DNA from: Dimargaris cristalligena
Lineage: Eukaryota; Kickxellomycota; Dimargaritomycetes; Dimargaritales; Dimargaritaceae
Direction of reading: 5' to 3'
DNA: 27,624 nucleotides
NCBI GenBank assembly: GCA_027576995.1
Contig: JANBQC010000378.1
Location: 1-27,624 of the forward strand
Positions within the stretch are counted from its first letter, which is position 1; every line of letters begins with the position of its first letter. Shown here piece after piece: positions 9,410 to 19,046 of this stretch. The notes beneath the pieces were generated by a model, which saw only the letters and a program-made list of their open reading frames with translations, did not search any database and was not told the DNA's origin. Both the position numbers and the translations under genes were made by a program.

Positions 9410-10188
9410 ATTCTTGGAACGGTGAAAATTAGTCTACTTTTGCATTTAGCCCTGGCTTATTTTATTATTATTCGTATTATTACTATCAAGATATGCCATA
9501 CTCTGGTGTCATTAAAGCAGCAACCCGGTGGCTACACCATCCTATTATATACCCTAGTGTCAACTTATTGTTTGTTTGTTTTTTCGATTTCGACACCGTA
9601 ATTTTAGACCTATTTTTTGTACTTATCGATGCACAGTCAGTTGTGGCGTTGATTTTGCCGGTAGCTGAAGTCTTGGTTATATAGTGCCATATATAACAAC
9701 AGGTGGTCATAATAAAATAATATTCCTTCACCATCTAATACAAGCCGAACTCTCGGGATACCTGGGAGTGGTGTACGCCTTTGATGATCCCATCTAATCT
9801 GTTTTAGACCAATACCGGCTTTCATAAAGCATTTCGGAGCCAATATAATGTGGTAAGGGAATGGGAAGTAATACGGTGGGACCGGCGACAATCCGAGACC
9901 AAAATCCCACACATCGCTAGTGTAAGTCAGTTTCGGAGAACTATATTGAGATGAAACCTTGCTAGATTTCAAAACCTAGATCTGGAACGGACTGGGGTGG
10001 AATTGTTGCGGAATGTCTACTAATTTGGTTTTACGGGGGGTTTCCATTCTGGATTTTAAGCATCCTTAGCTATATTTATAACTTACAACCCTACCTTCTA
10101 GAAAATTACTAACGATATCTTTACAGCCAAACTCAACTAACTTCAACTAACTACCCACCACCCGTATCAAATAGTAGGACTACGAGCC
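9410..10188. other. Intergenic, URC1 3' side and GFA-gene upstream
   Basis: Begins with the URC1 3' flank (T-rich, TTATTATTATT near 9460-9482). It ends with the GFA-gene leader: TATATTTATA at 10071-10080 and a branch-site/acceptor pair at 10107-10126. One minus-strand frame of about 110 codons (9637-9972) has no ATG at its start and no family match. Confidence 0.5.
10107..10126 (+). promoter_or_regulatory. Intron branch site and 3' splice site in the GFA-gene leader
   Basis: A perfect consensus branch site TACTAAC (10107-10113) is followed 7 nt later by TTACAG (10121-10126), a textbook 3' splice site. The sequence from 10127 to the ATG at 10189 contains in-frame stops, so the exon it starts is untranslated. 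This suggests a 5' UTR intron; the donor could not be fixed. Confidence 0.5.
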
Positions 10189-10707
10189 ATGGAACTTACC
10201 GGATCCTGTCACTGTGGCCAGGTCCAGTTCACGGTCACCAGCCACACCCCCGTGCCGTACATGAAGTGCCACTGCTCCATCTGCCGTAAACTTCAGGGTG
10301 GCGACGGGGCCAGTATCAACATCATGGGGATCGCCAGTACCTTTCGAGTGACGCGGGGGTCAAAAACGGCCAAGGCCTATGTGGCCGCCCCCGAACAGCG
10401 CGATCCGACATCGGGCAAAGTGACGCGGGCAGCTGGCGCAACGCGTAATTTTTGCGGGGAGTGCGGTTCTCACCTGTGGGCGTTCGATGAGCGCTGGGCC
10501 GAGAATATTTATCCGTTTGCCTCGGCCATTGACACGAAACTGCCGGTGCCGACGCGGATGTGCCATATCATGTTGGGTTCGGCCGCCGAATGGTCCGACC
10601 CCCGCCAGGCAGTGTACCAGGACCCCGCTCATCAGGCGGATACGTTTGAGAATTATCCGGAATTGTCCATTGCGGATTGGCACCAGAAATACCACTGTAC
10701 TAAATAA
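10189..10707 (+). CDS. GFA / CENP-V domain zinc-binding protein
   Basis: Member of the glutathione-dependent formaldehyde-activating (GFA)/CENP-V superfamily: small beta-sandwich zinc proteins, some of which handle S-hydroxymethylglutathione; most fungal members are uncharacterised. A single exon encodes 172 aa. Zinc ligands are visible: C7 and C9 in GSCHCGQVQF, C27, C29 and C32 in MKCHCSICRKLQGG, and C89 and C92 in NFCGECGSHLWAF. The order C-x-C, C-x-C-x2-C, C-x2-C is the full GFA pattern, so metal binding should be intact. The middle, RVTRGSKTAKAY..., and the end, SADWHQKYH-like (here SIADWHQKYHCTK), also fit the family. The start ATG is in a GCCATGG context. AATAAA at 10703-10708 overlaps the stop codon. 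It is intronless in the coding part, unlike its neighbours. Substrate is unknown. Confidence 0.9.
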   Translation: MELTGSCHCGQVQFTVTSHTPVPYMKCHCSICRKLQGGDGASINIMGIASTFRVTRGSKTAKAYVAAPEQRDPTSGKVTRAAGATRNFCGECGSHLWAFDERWAENIYPFASAIDTKLPVPTRMCHIMLGSAAEWSDPRQAVYQDPAHQADTFENYPELSIADWHQKYHCTK

Positions 10708-13700
10708 ACCTAACGGCTGAGTGCTAATTAAACTCCAATCCCCCCCCCCTCATTTAGTACCCAAGGACTTAGTTGGCAGTCTGAGTGACACTGACGGACT
10801 AATAGACAGCAATACGACGACTACTATTACCTTTGACCCATTATGGACCACCATCAGAAATCGGAACTCTTCAAGCCACTACCCACCCATTCGACCGCAG
10901 GTTTGCCTAACTCCGGTGTCCCTTCTATTTAGTTTGATTGTAGGATAGTTGGAGAAGACATGGCCGAGCAGGCAGCCATATCCAATTTTTTTTTGTCTTT
11001 ACACTCAATTGGCTCAGCGTCCTAGCCGGCCTGACTAAACAGCAGTGCGGAAAAAACAATGAACTGGTATGAAACAAGTCGACTAACAAACGGTAGTATT
11101 GCTTTACTCGGGTACCTATCGATGTGCAGACTAGTGCATCGGGTGATGGGTGGTTCGCCCGGTGTACTCAAGGACACAGTGGTATAACTTACGGCAGCCC
11201 TCTCTCTCCCTGGCTAGCCACCGAAGCGAGATATGCGTAGGGCTGGTATTAAGAGTGGCCAATATGAGATCAGGAGCTAGATTATGGAGTGATTTCCTCC
11301 TATATAGGCTTCCCAGGAGTTGCTTTTCGAAAGGGATCTACTGACGAGGGATTACCCTTTGCTAAGATACAGGGACAATGAAGTAATAATAAAAATGCGG
11401 AGGGGATTAGAGGGATCGCTGAGCAGTAAACTTGGTAGGCTATTTGGAAGGATGCACGGGAGCGCCAGTCGACTGGACCAGAAAAGCCTGGTGGGTAAAG
11501 TCACAGCTTTTACCTCACTACCTTTACGACATGACTATACTCATTGCTATTGTTGCTATGGAGTATAGCTTATATACCCTAATATCTATACGGATTTAAA
11601 TGGCCTGCGGTTCTACCAGCGAATAACCCTTCGTATAGCTGGCTTATAGGTTTGCTTTGGAAGTATATCCACTAGATGGCACAAAGAGGGAGGGAGGAGA
11701 CCTGGTCGACTGGCGCCACTAGGGATTGCCTACTAATTGGGCTATATCGAGGGGAGTAGCCAATGTAGGGGTTTGGCTACAAGGGGTGTAACTGTAAATG
11801 GAGCTTGCCCATAACCCTCAATAGGTATAATGCTATTCATGAAGAAACATTGTGTAACGTGTAAGTCTAGACGGTAGTGAATAATGGTGCGGGTCGCGTA
11901 ACGCGTAGATGGGGAGGGGGGAGAGGAGTTGGGGTAGTCAGTAGGTTGGAGGGACCTAGTCCACCGATAGTGGCCGTGGGTTGGAAAGTGGAATGCAGCC
12001 CAAGGTTAGAACAGCACACACACTCCAGCTACATGGGCACACATAGTGGTATATAGCCATAGAATGAGCTTGAACCGGTTCCCCCGCCGACCCTGGCGGC
12101 ACCCCATGACTAATCCAATCAATATATATATATAGTCATATAGAAAACACGGGTGATATTGGATTCTACTATAGAGACGTATTAATATACAATTAGGACG
12201 GACGGAGTCTGCCCATACTATACAATCGTATCCATAAGGAAAGACGATAATAATAATAACAGATGCGCAGTATGGTGGGATTCCCATCGGGGATGATGCG
12301 GACGGATTGGGCATGAAAGCCGAAGCGACTGATGGTCCACAACCACCAGCCAATACCTCTTCTCGCTATTGCCATTACCAACCACCAAGGCCTTTTAGGG
12401 TCGACGCGTCAGAGAACAGGCTATAGTCTCCGCCTTCTATGTCCAACCCCTTGGATATATTGGGATCTAGCAGCAACCATATTAAGGAGAAACGCAAATA
12501 TTAATATTAATAAAACAATAGTAGTTGTAATAGTAATAATGATAGTATAGCAACAATAGGGCGCCAGTCCTTCACGCTCTTCTCATTGCCGCCCTTCTCG
12601 TATCCCCCTCCCCTCGGTTCAATATCCCTTCTAGATGGAACCGTGAGCCATCTTACTTAAATGGGTAGAAAGGCACAGGACAAAAGGCCGTTGTTCAGTA
12701 CGCATCGCATTCCCTGCCTCTATATTCGGAAGTGCGCTGGGGTTGCACAAAGACTAGCAGCTCAGCAAGTGCGCATCGTCTATCTCCACCTCCCTTATAC
12801 CCTGGCTGGGGTTGTAGACCACACCGCCATAGCCGCCTTTGTTGGCCACAATTGCCTAATGACCTCTCCAACCCCCTCCCTTTCCTATCTATACCGACTG
12901 CCGCATGCCAAAAATAAGCCAATACTATCAATAATCAATAAGGCCCAAGGAATACTACACCATACCCTCCCGTATAGACTTGGCCGGCACCCTGCAGGAG
13001 AGGGACTCGCCAACTCATTTCAGATTGAGTAGGACTCTCATGGAGTAGGTAGGGAGTTGAAAGGAGACTTTGGTGGTGATGAAAAGGGGATTGGAAGAAG
13101 CGGCAATCCAAAGGCCGTGCTGGTGTAGCTGGGGAGGGAGCCAGAGACACAGTGTCAGGGAGTGAAGAGCTGGACAGAGGTAATGGTTAGGGAGAGGTAT
13201 AATCATAATCAGTCCACCAGCAGCGACAGACTGCGTGTGGTGGGCATGGAATAGGCAGTGGTGCAGTTAAGAGGGCCATGGGGTGTAGTAGTGTGAATTA
13301 AGAAACGATGGGAATGCAGTTCAGTAGTCGTGGGCAACCTCTCTTCCCAGTGTCAGATTCCAAAGAGCTGCTCTATTGAGCCGTGTCGTCAAGCGGTAGG
13401 AATGCTAATAATGCCGCAAAGGCAACGCAGAGGGAAGGGCAGCACTATCCGCCCTGTTTATCCCAGGCCAGCTTGGATACTTGGATGAAGGCGGTCAATA
13501 TATTATTAGAAACCCTTTCCAGGGAGGTTGGGCGGCTTTTAGGAATACCAAGGCAGTGTGGTTATTATTAATTGCCACCCCATCAATCCCAAGGCCAAGG
13601 TCTAATCATTGTACCCTTTTGTCCAACCCCCCTTCCATTGGCTTGGATATATGGATAGGAGGAAATGGGGGTCAGCTGGGTCGTCCTTCTGGCTTGGTTG

Positions 13701-13786
13701 TTGGCCAAAGTCATACCACCCAATGGCCTTGTAAGCAGGCCATTCACCGCGCATAGGGAAACAAGGGAACGGCCACTGAAATTGGA

Positions 13787-13810
13787 CAGACAGACAGATA
13801 CACACACACA
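13787..13810. repeat. (ACAG)n / (CA)n tandem repeats
   Basis: Short ACAG repeats followed by a run of CA units. Simple sequence with no gene. Confidence 0.8.
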
Positions 13811-14111
13811 TAAATCACATCTACTTACTTACTAAGGGGGGGAGGGTCAGGGGAAATCCGGCCAGCCTTGGTGGCGGCAGCTCGTGGAAGAAGATATACA
13901 CCACCACTACGCTAGATAGAATAGCAATATAGTGCCGGTGGTGTACATTTGATTATAATGGGAGGTTGGGAAAAGGGAAGGATGCTTATACATCGAACGA
14001 AGGGACGGGGTGATTGACCAGCAGTGTCCCTGGTTCCACACTGTGCTATGTCTCCTAGCTATGACCCGCGTGCGGATACGCGTCCGTAGCCCAAGCATGG
14101 TCTGGTTGTCC

Positions 14112-14118
14112 TATATAA
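14112..14118 (+). promoter_or_regulatory. TATA box of the HMG-like gene
   Basis: TATATAA 130 bp upstream of the ATG at 14248, followed by a C/T-rich leader. Same motif, spacing and leader type as at URC1. Confidence 0.55.
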
Positions 14119-14247
14119 TCCGACTAGGTCTCGCTCTTCTTATACTTTCCCTTAGCTTCCTAGTTATCTCTTATTTGCCCTCCCCCTCCATTCCTGGTGC
14201 TTCCCCTCCCACACTCCCCAACACCCCCCCCACCACCGCACCGCACC

Positions 14248-14433
14248 ATGCCCAAGGAGAAGACCGCCAAGAAGACCTCCGGCGCCGCCCCCCGTAAGAT
14301 GTCGCCCTACAACCTGTACATGAAGCGTGAGCTGCCCAAGTACAAGGCCGCCAACCCTGACGTCGCCCACAAGGAGGCCTTCAAGGCCGTTGCGGGTATG
14401 TGGAAGAACTCCCCCGACAACCCGAAGAAATAA
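14248..14433 (+). CDS. Small HMG-box / YABBY-like DNA-binding protein
   Basis: A 61-aa basic protein, one exon. Residues 1-17 are a Lys/Ala-rich tail (MPKEKTAKKTSGAAPRK); residues 18-61 match the short HMG-box/YABBY-like module common in fungi: MSPYNLYMKRELPKYKAANP followed by HKEAFKAVAGMWKNSPDNPK. The pattern SPYNxFMKxELPKxK...HKEAFK.VAxxWK.SPxNPK is conserved in that family, and such proteins are usually 60-100 aa, so the gene looks complete. Presumed nuclear with a non-specific chromatin role; this is inferred from the fold only. The start was chosen because the Kozak CACCATGC lies at the end of a long C-rich leader, and the frame upstream has no family match. Codon use is strongly C/G-ending, as expected of a highly expressed gene. 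It converges with ALG13. Confidence 0.88.
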   Translation: MPKEKTAKKTSGAAPRKMSPYNLYMKRELPKYKAANPDVAHKEAFKAVAGMWKNSPDNPKK

Positions 14434-15079
14434 CCTCCTTCTTCTCTCCATGTAATGCCCCTCCCCCACCTGTACATATTCCCCCGCCTCTATTATGTCT
14501 GGCCGAACCCTTCCCTCCATAGTCTAGCCGGCCTCCTCTTTGATTACCCTCGTTTTTATGACCCTCCTCAGATAATACCCCAGACTTCTCTACTATTATT
14601 CATATCTTCCACCACCACCTTTTAATGTTCATTTTTCCAACCATTTCTTTTCGGCGTTTCGCTCCATTTTTGGGGGCGCACGTGCGTGCATCTCTCACTG
14701 GTGTGTGTGTGTGTGGTTTTGTATTATCGAGGGTCCATCATTTCAATGAGACAAATCAAAAGGGATTGTCCAGGTGAATACTATAAGCCGTCCGCTCGCG
14801 CGCTCGTAATATTTCGTTCCGTGTCCGTCATCCCGTATATCTCTGGTTCGATCGGTAACCTATGTATAACTAATTAATCTCATGCGTTTCCCCTTATGAT
14901 CCGGACGGGGTTTCCGGCTGACGCGCTTCCCCCCCTCTCTCTCTCTCTATACTCTTCCATCTTTCATGCTTCCCTCCGACTGCTATGCTTCTAATTAGTG
15001 CTCGAACTTCATTCTAATAAACCTTTCTAAAAATATATATTTTCTTATTTTTTATAAGTGTGGACCATACATGGTGTGG
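14434..15079. other. Convergent 3' region, HMG-like gene / ALG13
   Basis: Pyrimidine-rich 3' flank with a GT microsatellite (14701-14715), a CT run (14936-14949), AATAAA at 15016-15021 on the plus strand, and an A/T-rich block 15028-15056 that could serve polyadenylation of both genes. No gene seen. Confidence 0.5.
15016..15021 (+). terminator. Possible polyadenylation signal AATAAA
   Basis: Canonical AATAAA followed by an A/T-rich stretch, about 580 nt past the HMG-like stop. It would imply a long 3' UTR; a nearer non-canonical signal is equally possible. Confidence 0.3.
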
Positions 15080-15938
15080 TTATTCGCGACGGACAAGTAG
15101 TTCTTCATGGAGTATCCCGGCTAAAGCGGTCTGGTCTGGCGCTTCAAGTGGCACTAGGAAATTGTACCGCTGGTCACGTAGGGTGCTTTGGAGGTTGCTA
15201 AACAAGAGTGAGAGGCAAAGTGGTGTGTGGGAGTTGGAAGAACAATGGTGCCCAAATAAACATGGGTTAGCGGTTAGACGGGAACTTTATACCCCCCTTC
15301 CTACATCCATTCTCCTTTCAACATCCCAGGCTATCTATGTATATCCTAATCACATTACAGCCCAAATGGCGTCTTACCTGCAGGTGGCCTTTATTAGGAC
15401 GTGGTCATCGGCTAGGGCGGTGGCTAACTCGTCTTGGTGGTTGTCCATAAGGTCCTCGTTCACTACCGCTATGAGAGGGCGGCCTAACGTCAAACACTCT
15501 AGAATAGTCCCCGAACCTAAATAACAACATGCATACCACCACCGGCAGTTGTTAGTTCACCATATAGGTTAGAAGCTAAGTGGCCCAACCTTTGTAATAT
15601 ATAAATTCTAAGCCGTTAGATATGCTGTACGTTCTCCTCCCTGGTTATAAGTAATGAATAAATCCTCAGTCTACTTTACCTGCGTGACTAATGACCAAGC
15701 TAGCGGCCTCCATGTCCGATGTTACTTCCCGCTTGTAGGCATAGCCCGTCACCGTTATGCCTTGACTCCCTTGGAAAGCATCGAACGCCGCCCGTGACGC
15801 TCCGTATTGGACAACCAACTCACTATAGCCCAGTCGGACACACTCGTGAAGGAAGGCCGGGCTAAGCACTTGCGCAATGAGCTCGTCAAACCCGGTGCTT
15901 CCGACAGTTACAAAGATGCGGGCAGACCGGGATCCCAT
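15080..15938 (-). CDS. ALG13: UDP-GlcNAc transferase subunit ALG13
   Basis: Catalytic half of the ALG13/ALG14 UDP-GlcNAc transferase, which adds the second GlcNAc to dolichol-PP-GlcNAc on the cytosolic face of the ER. Exons 15680-15938, 15378-15516 and 15080-15197 join in phases 1 and 2 to give 171 aa (family about 165-200). The start [20 protein letters not shown] is the typical N-terminal beta strand with VTVG. Then come [13 protein letters not shown] and [20 protein letters not shown], the nucleotide-sugar binding loop of GT28-type enzymes, and [20 protein letters not shown], the strongest ALG13 signature. The end is [10 protein letters not shown]. The upstream frame stays open to 16019 but has no ATG, so 15938 is the start. 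Partner ALG14 is not in the window. NAXD lies upstream on the same strand, 462 bp away. Confidence 0.95.
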
Positions 15939-16400
15939 GCCACGATTGTTTTCAAGGGCGCGCTGTCCTGTGCAAATGGGGGTCGGGTTGTATCGGCTAA
16001 GCGAGTTTAGCTGGAACAAGTGTCAAGGCGGCACAATGCTCCTGGGGGTATAAAGTAAAATACAGGCGGAGAGAAACGAATGGGAAACGTTCGTGAAGAG
16101 AAAGTCCAGAACTAAATGTTCACGAGCCCCATGGGATTCGGACTGGTCCTTCGCTTGGCTCCTACTTTCCCCAGCCCCGGGCCAATGGTAAGTCCCTCTT
16201 AAAAACAGTAGGCATGTGCACATGAGGGGGGTAAGCGTGTCAGGTAAAAGGCGGGTTTTATTTCAGATATATCAATGCCAATCCGGTTAGTAGGTATCCT
16301 ATAGTGAGACGGTGCTGGGCCTTGTTCAGCCCCCAAAAGCATCTTCCACTGATAAGCGGACTGCACCACCTGCTACCAGTGGTTACATAGCACTGGGCGG
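15939..16400. other. Spacer between ALG13 start and NAXD 3' end
   Basis: 462 bp holding the ALG13 promoter and the NAXD 3' UTR, both minus strand. No TATA box of the URC1 kind was found; no gene recognised. Confidence 0.45.
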
Positions 16401-19007
16401 TCACGCCTCTTGCACTTCAAACAGGTCGGTAAACGAGGGTTGGATAAAGTCCAAAACCCGTTCCGTGACTGTCGCTCTCCCATATCGCTGGAAGGCCAAT
16501 TTCGAAGCCCGTCGAGTCACGCTGCAGCCGGCATAGGCCGCCAAAAGCGAGATTTGTTGAGCCTCTAAAGCTCCTTCGTGGCTACATAATAACGGTCATT
16601 ACGTGGGTCGGAAGGCAGCTGTGTATCATTAGTATTGCGCCGACTATATGGTGCTGCCGGGAAATTCGATCACCTAACAACCATTAACACAATATTGAAT
16701 GACCGGGCCTTCATTTGGAAACACATTAATACCTACCTCCATATCTTGCGTCGGTAGCCGACGCCCCAGGCCATAAATGCACCTAATACACCCGATAAAA
16801 TGTCTCCCTGGCCTCCACAGCGCTTCAATCCGCCCGCCTCCTCGCAAACGAGCACTTGATGAGGTGGAATAGAATTGACAATACGTAAAGGGAGCAGTAT
16901 AACATTTTAGTTTGAACTGGTAGGATTGGTTGAAACAGCTCCTCCGCCATTAAAATTGGCATTGCCCTTTGCCGCAACCAAATCATTCGCCTCACTGCTT
17001 ACCTTCTTCGCCGTTAGTAATTACGTCTTGGGCGCCTTTTTGAATAATGGTGACGCCTCCAAGGGCCTGGCTGAGTTGGCGAGCCAGTTGGTGGTTTGCC
17101 CCATCGTCCATTTTCACGCCCTACATATCAGTAACGCAAGGCATCGCAACATCATGCCCAGCAGATAAACTATTAGTATTTCTAGAGTGTATACCGTACT
17201 ATGTGCATGGTAGGAAATCAATGAATAAGCCGACTCTCGCTGTAATTATCGAACCCTCATCTTCCGTATTTGATCGGCCTCTACTTCAGCTTACCGTAGC
17301 ATCGCACAGGCGACGGAACTCGTTGACATTTGGGGTCAGAATGGCATTCTGGTAACCGGCTATCAGAGCGGGGCTCTTTTGGATCAGCAATAGCCCGTCC
17401 TATATTGGTCGTAATTGGCCGTTTATAGCCAGTTAAACACGGCTGGTCATAGGTTAGCCCGAAAGGATATCATATCGGGTCTCCCGTATTTTCTTTTAAC
17501 TCGTCATTTATAGCTTGTTGTATCTTTGGTTACACCGCTCTCTGATCATCGAAGGTCCCAGTTGAACTAAAATAGCGCACAAGCAGACGAGAACGTGTGG
17601 GTTATTTAGAATGGACTTACCGCATCAATAACTATGGGCATATCACGCTCCTTGGCCTTTTCGATGATCATACCCGAGCACTTGAGCAGTAGGGGGTCTC
17701 GGGACAGGCCTGGGCCCACCACCAATGCATGTATACGGGGCAGCAGTTCGGCCACCCTTTCGACTATTTCGTTGGCCAAAGTATCGCCCGATTTGGCACT
17801 TGATCTAAATGGGTGAACAGGGCCCAAATAGGTTAAAAGAAGGACAGGATTAAACAGGGTGCCGAGAACTAAAATTAAAATGGTCTTTCACTGACTAAAA
17901 TATGCTCCGACTGCATCAATTTTCAAACAGGTAAGTGCCCGAATTTGATTGATTTGAGTGGCGCATCTGTTCAGATATCAATTTCCCATCAATTGTATAC
18001 TTACCCTGAAAGTCTTAAATACGGGTGGACCATTAGGTCGGGGGAATAGCTCTGGAGTGACACATGTAATATACAATACACATTACATCTTGGTACATGT
18101 TTTTTTTTAGGTGCGTTACTCCAATCATTTAGGCTTAGGTTGGTATTGGCCACAGATTTGGTATTCGGTCGAATGTGAAATATAAAGTACCCTTTTACTA
18201 AGCGTATGTTTACCTTGATTGGCCCACCGGCATTTTGCTCACAGATGACATGGCACAAATCGGCTCCCTAGTCGATTACAACGTTAAGATTGGATATAGA
18301 CCCAGTGCGATAAGTTTCTCAGGAGCGATGATTTAAACCGTATTTACAGGAGCCGAGTTAGAAGTCCGGACTATGAAAAGTGGAAAACATACCGTGTAAA
18401 GTGTGGATATAGCGCTGAAATAGGGCGCCCCTGTATAACTGTGGACGTTATTCGGGTGGTAGAGCAGGGTTGTAATATATAAGTGATCATGTATTTCGGT
18501 CGACCAAACTCGACCGCTGAGCGACCGTGGGCCACAATAGTTAGCTATATAAGCATCTCATATTAAATGTGGCTTACTCTTCCGATCCACCTACTACCGC
18601 CACCCGTCCTAAGTAGTTAATAAGGGACATTGGAGATACACCAAGGTATAGTATAGGTCATGGTTAAAGTGATATCTAGCTTCTTCCTATTCACCGGGCT
18701 GCGGGGCCCCTCGGGAGTAGGTGTAGGAAGGGGGTGGGTTATTTAGACAAGCTAACAAGCTGCACCACTTACCTGCCTGGCCCTTGTGTAACTTAGGCGA
18801 CAGGGGTGGAATGAGGTTTTTGGCGGCGAGGAGGGGCTGGTTGACCAACATAGTGCGAAATCGGGCAATGCTCATGCGGCTTGGACTAAAGTAGGCGGGT
18901 TGCCGGGAGAGTATGGTCGAGTGGAAAATTGCTTCAAACGGAATAACTTCAATGTCGAGCGGGACAAAACGTAGGATGCGGGGAGAAGGTGTGTCGATGG
19001 GCTTCAT
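16401..19007 (-). CDS. NAXD: ATP-dependent (S)-NAD(P)H-hydrate dehydratase
   Basis: Metabolite-repair enzyme that dehydrates damaged NAD(P)H hydrate, with ATP or ADP as phosphate donor. Ten exons, all in phase: 18773-19007, 18578-18608, 18393-18438, 18214-18267, 18005-18051, 17621-17804, 17295-17399, 17003-17120, 16737-16854, 16401-16581; 372 aa (human 347). Ribokinase-like motifs in order: NLIPPLSPKLHKGQAG with GRVAVVGGSE; DYTGAPYFSAIS; GADLCHVICE; SYSPDLMVHPYL; ALVVGPGLSRD; MPIVIDADGL; ILTPNVNEFRRL; LSQALGGVTIIQKG; and the catalytic/phosphate loop LKRCGGQGDILSGVLGA. The C-terminus ends FTDLFEVQEA. The first ATG (19007) adds 44 residues before a second good start at 18875 (MSIARFRTMLVNQ); the latter gives about 328 aa and a basic, possibly mitochondrial, leader. 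All motifs are intact. Confidence 0.95.
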
Positions 19008-19046
19008 TGGAATGAGTCAGGAAATCTGTCCCAAAGACTCAGACAC

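Larger units (their letters stand above)
10708..14247. other. 3.5-kb stretch without recognisable gene
   Basis: No open frame here shows a known family or the strong C/G-ending codon use of the neighbouring exons. The longest ATG frame is 12661-13032 (+, 123 codons), overlapped by open frames on the other strand. The region holds small repeats (TA run about 12122-12135; ACAG and CA repeats 13787-13810), many G runs, and at the right end the HMG-gene promoter with TATA at 14112-14118. It could hide a noncoding RNA or a very short-exon gene; I cannot support one. Confidence 0.45.

Noticed and set aside
9637..9972. Minus-strand open frame of 111 codons with a kinase-like string SDVWDFG
   Set aside because: No ATG at its start, no other kinase motifs (no DFG/APE context), and it lies in a normal 3'/5' spacer; chance frame.
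16401..16600. Apparent frame break before the last NAXD exon
   Set aside because: It arose from taking the acceptor CTTTAG; the acceptor TATGTAG 17 nt upstream (exon start 16581) restores phase and homology, so no defect is claimed.
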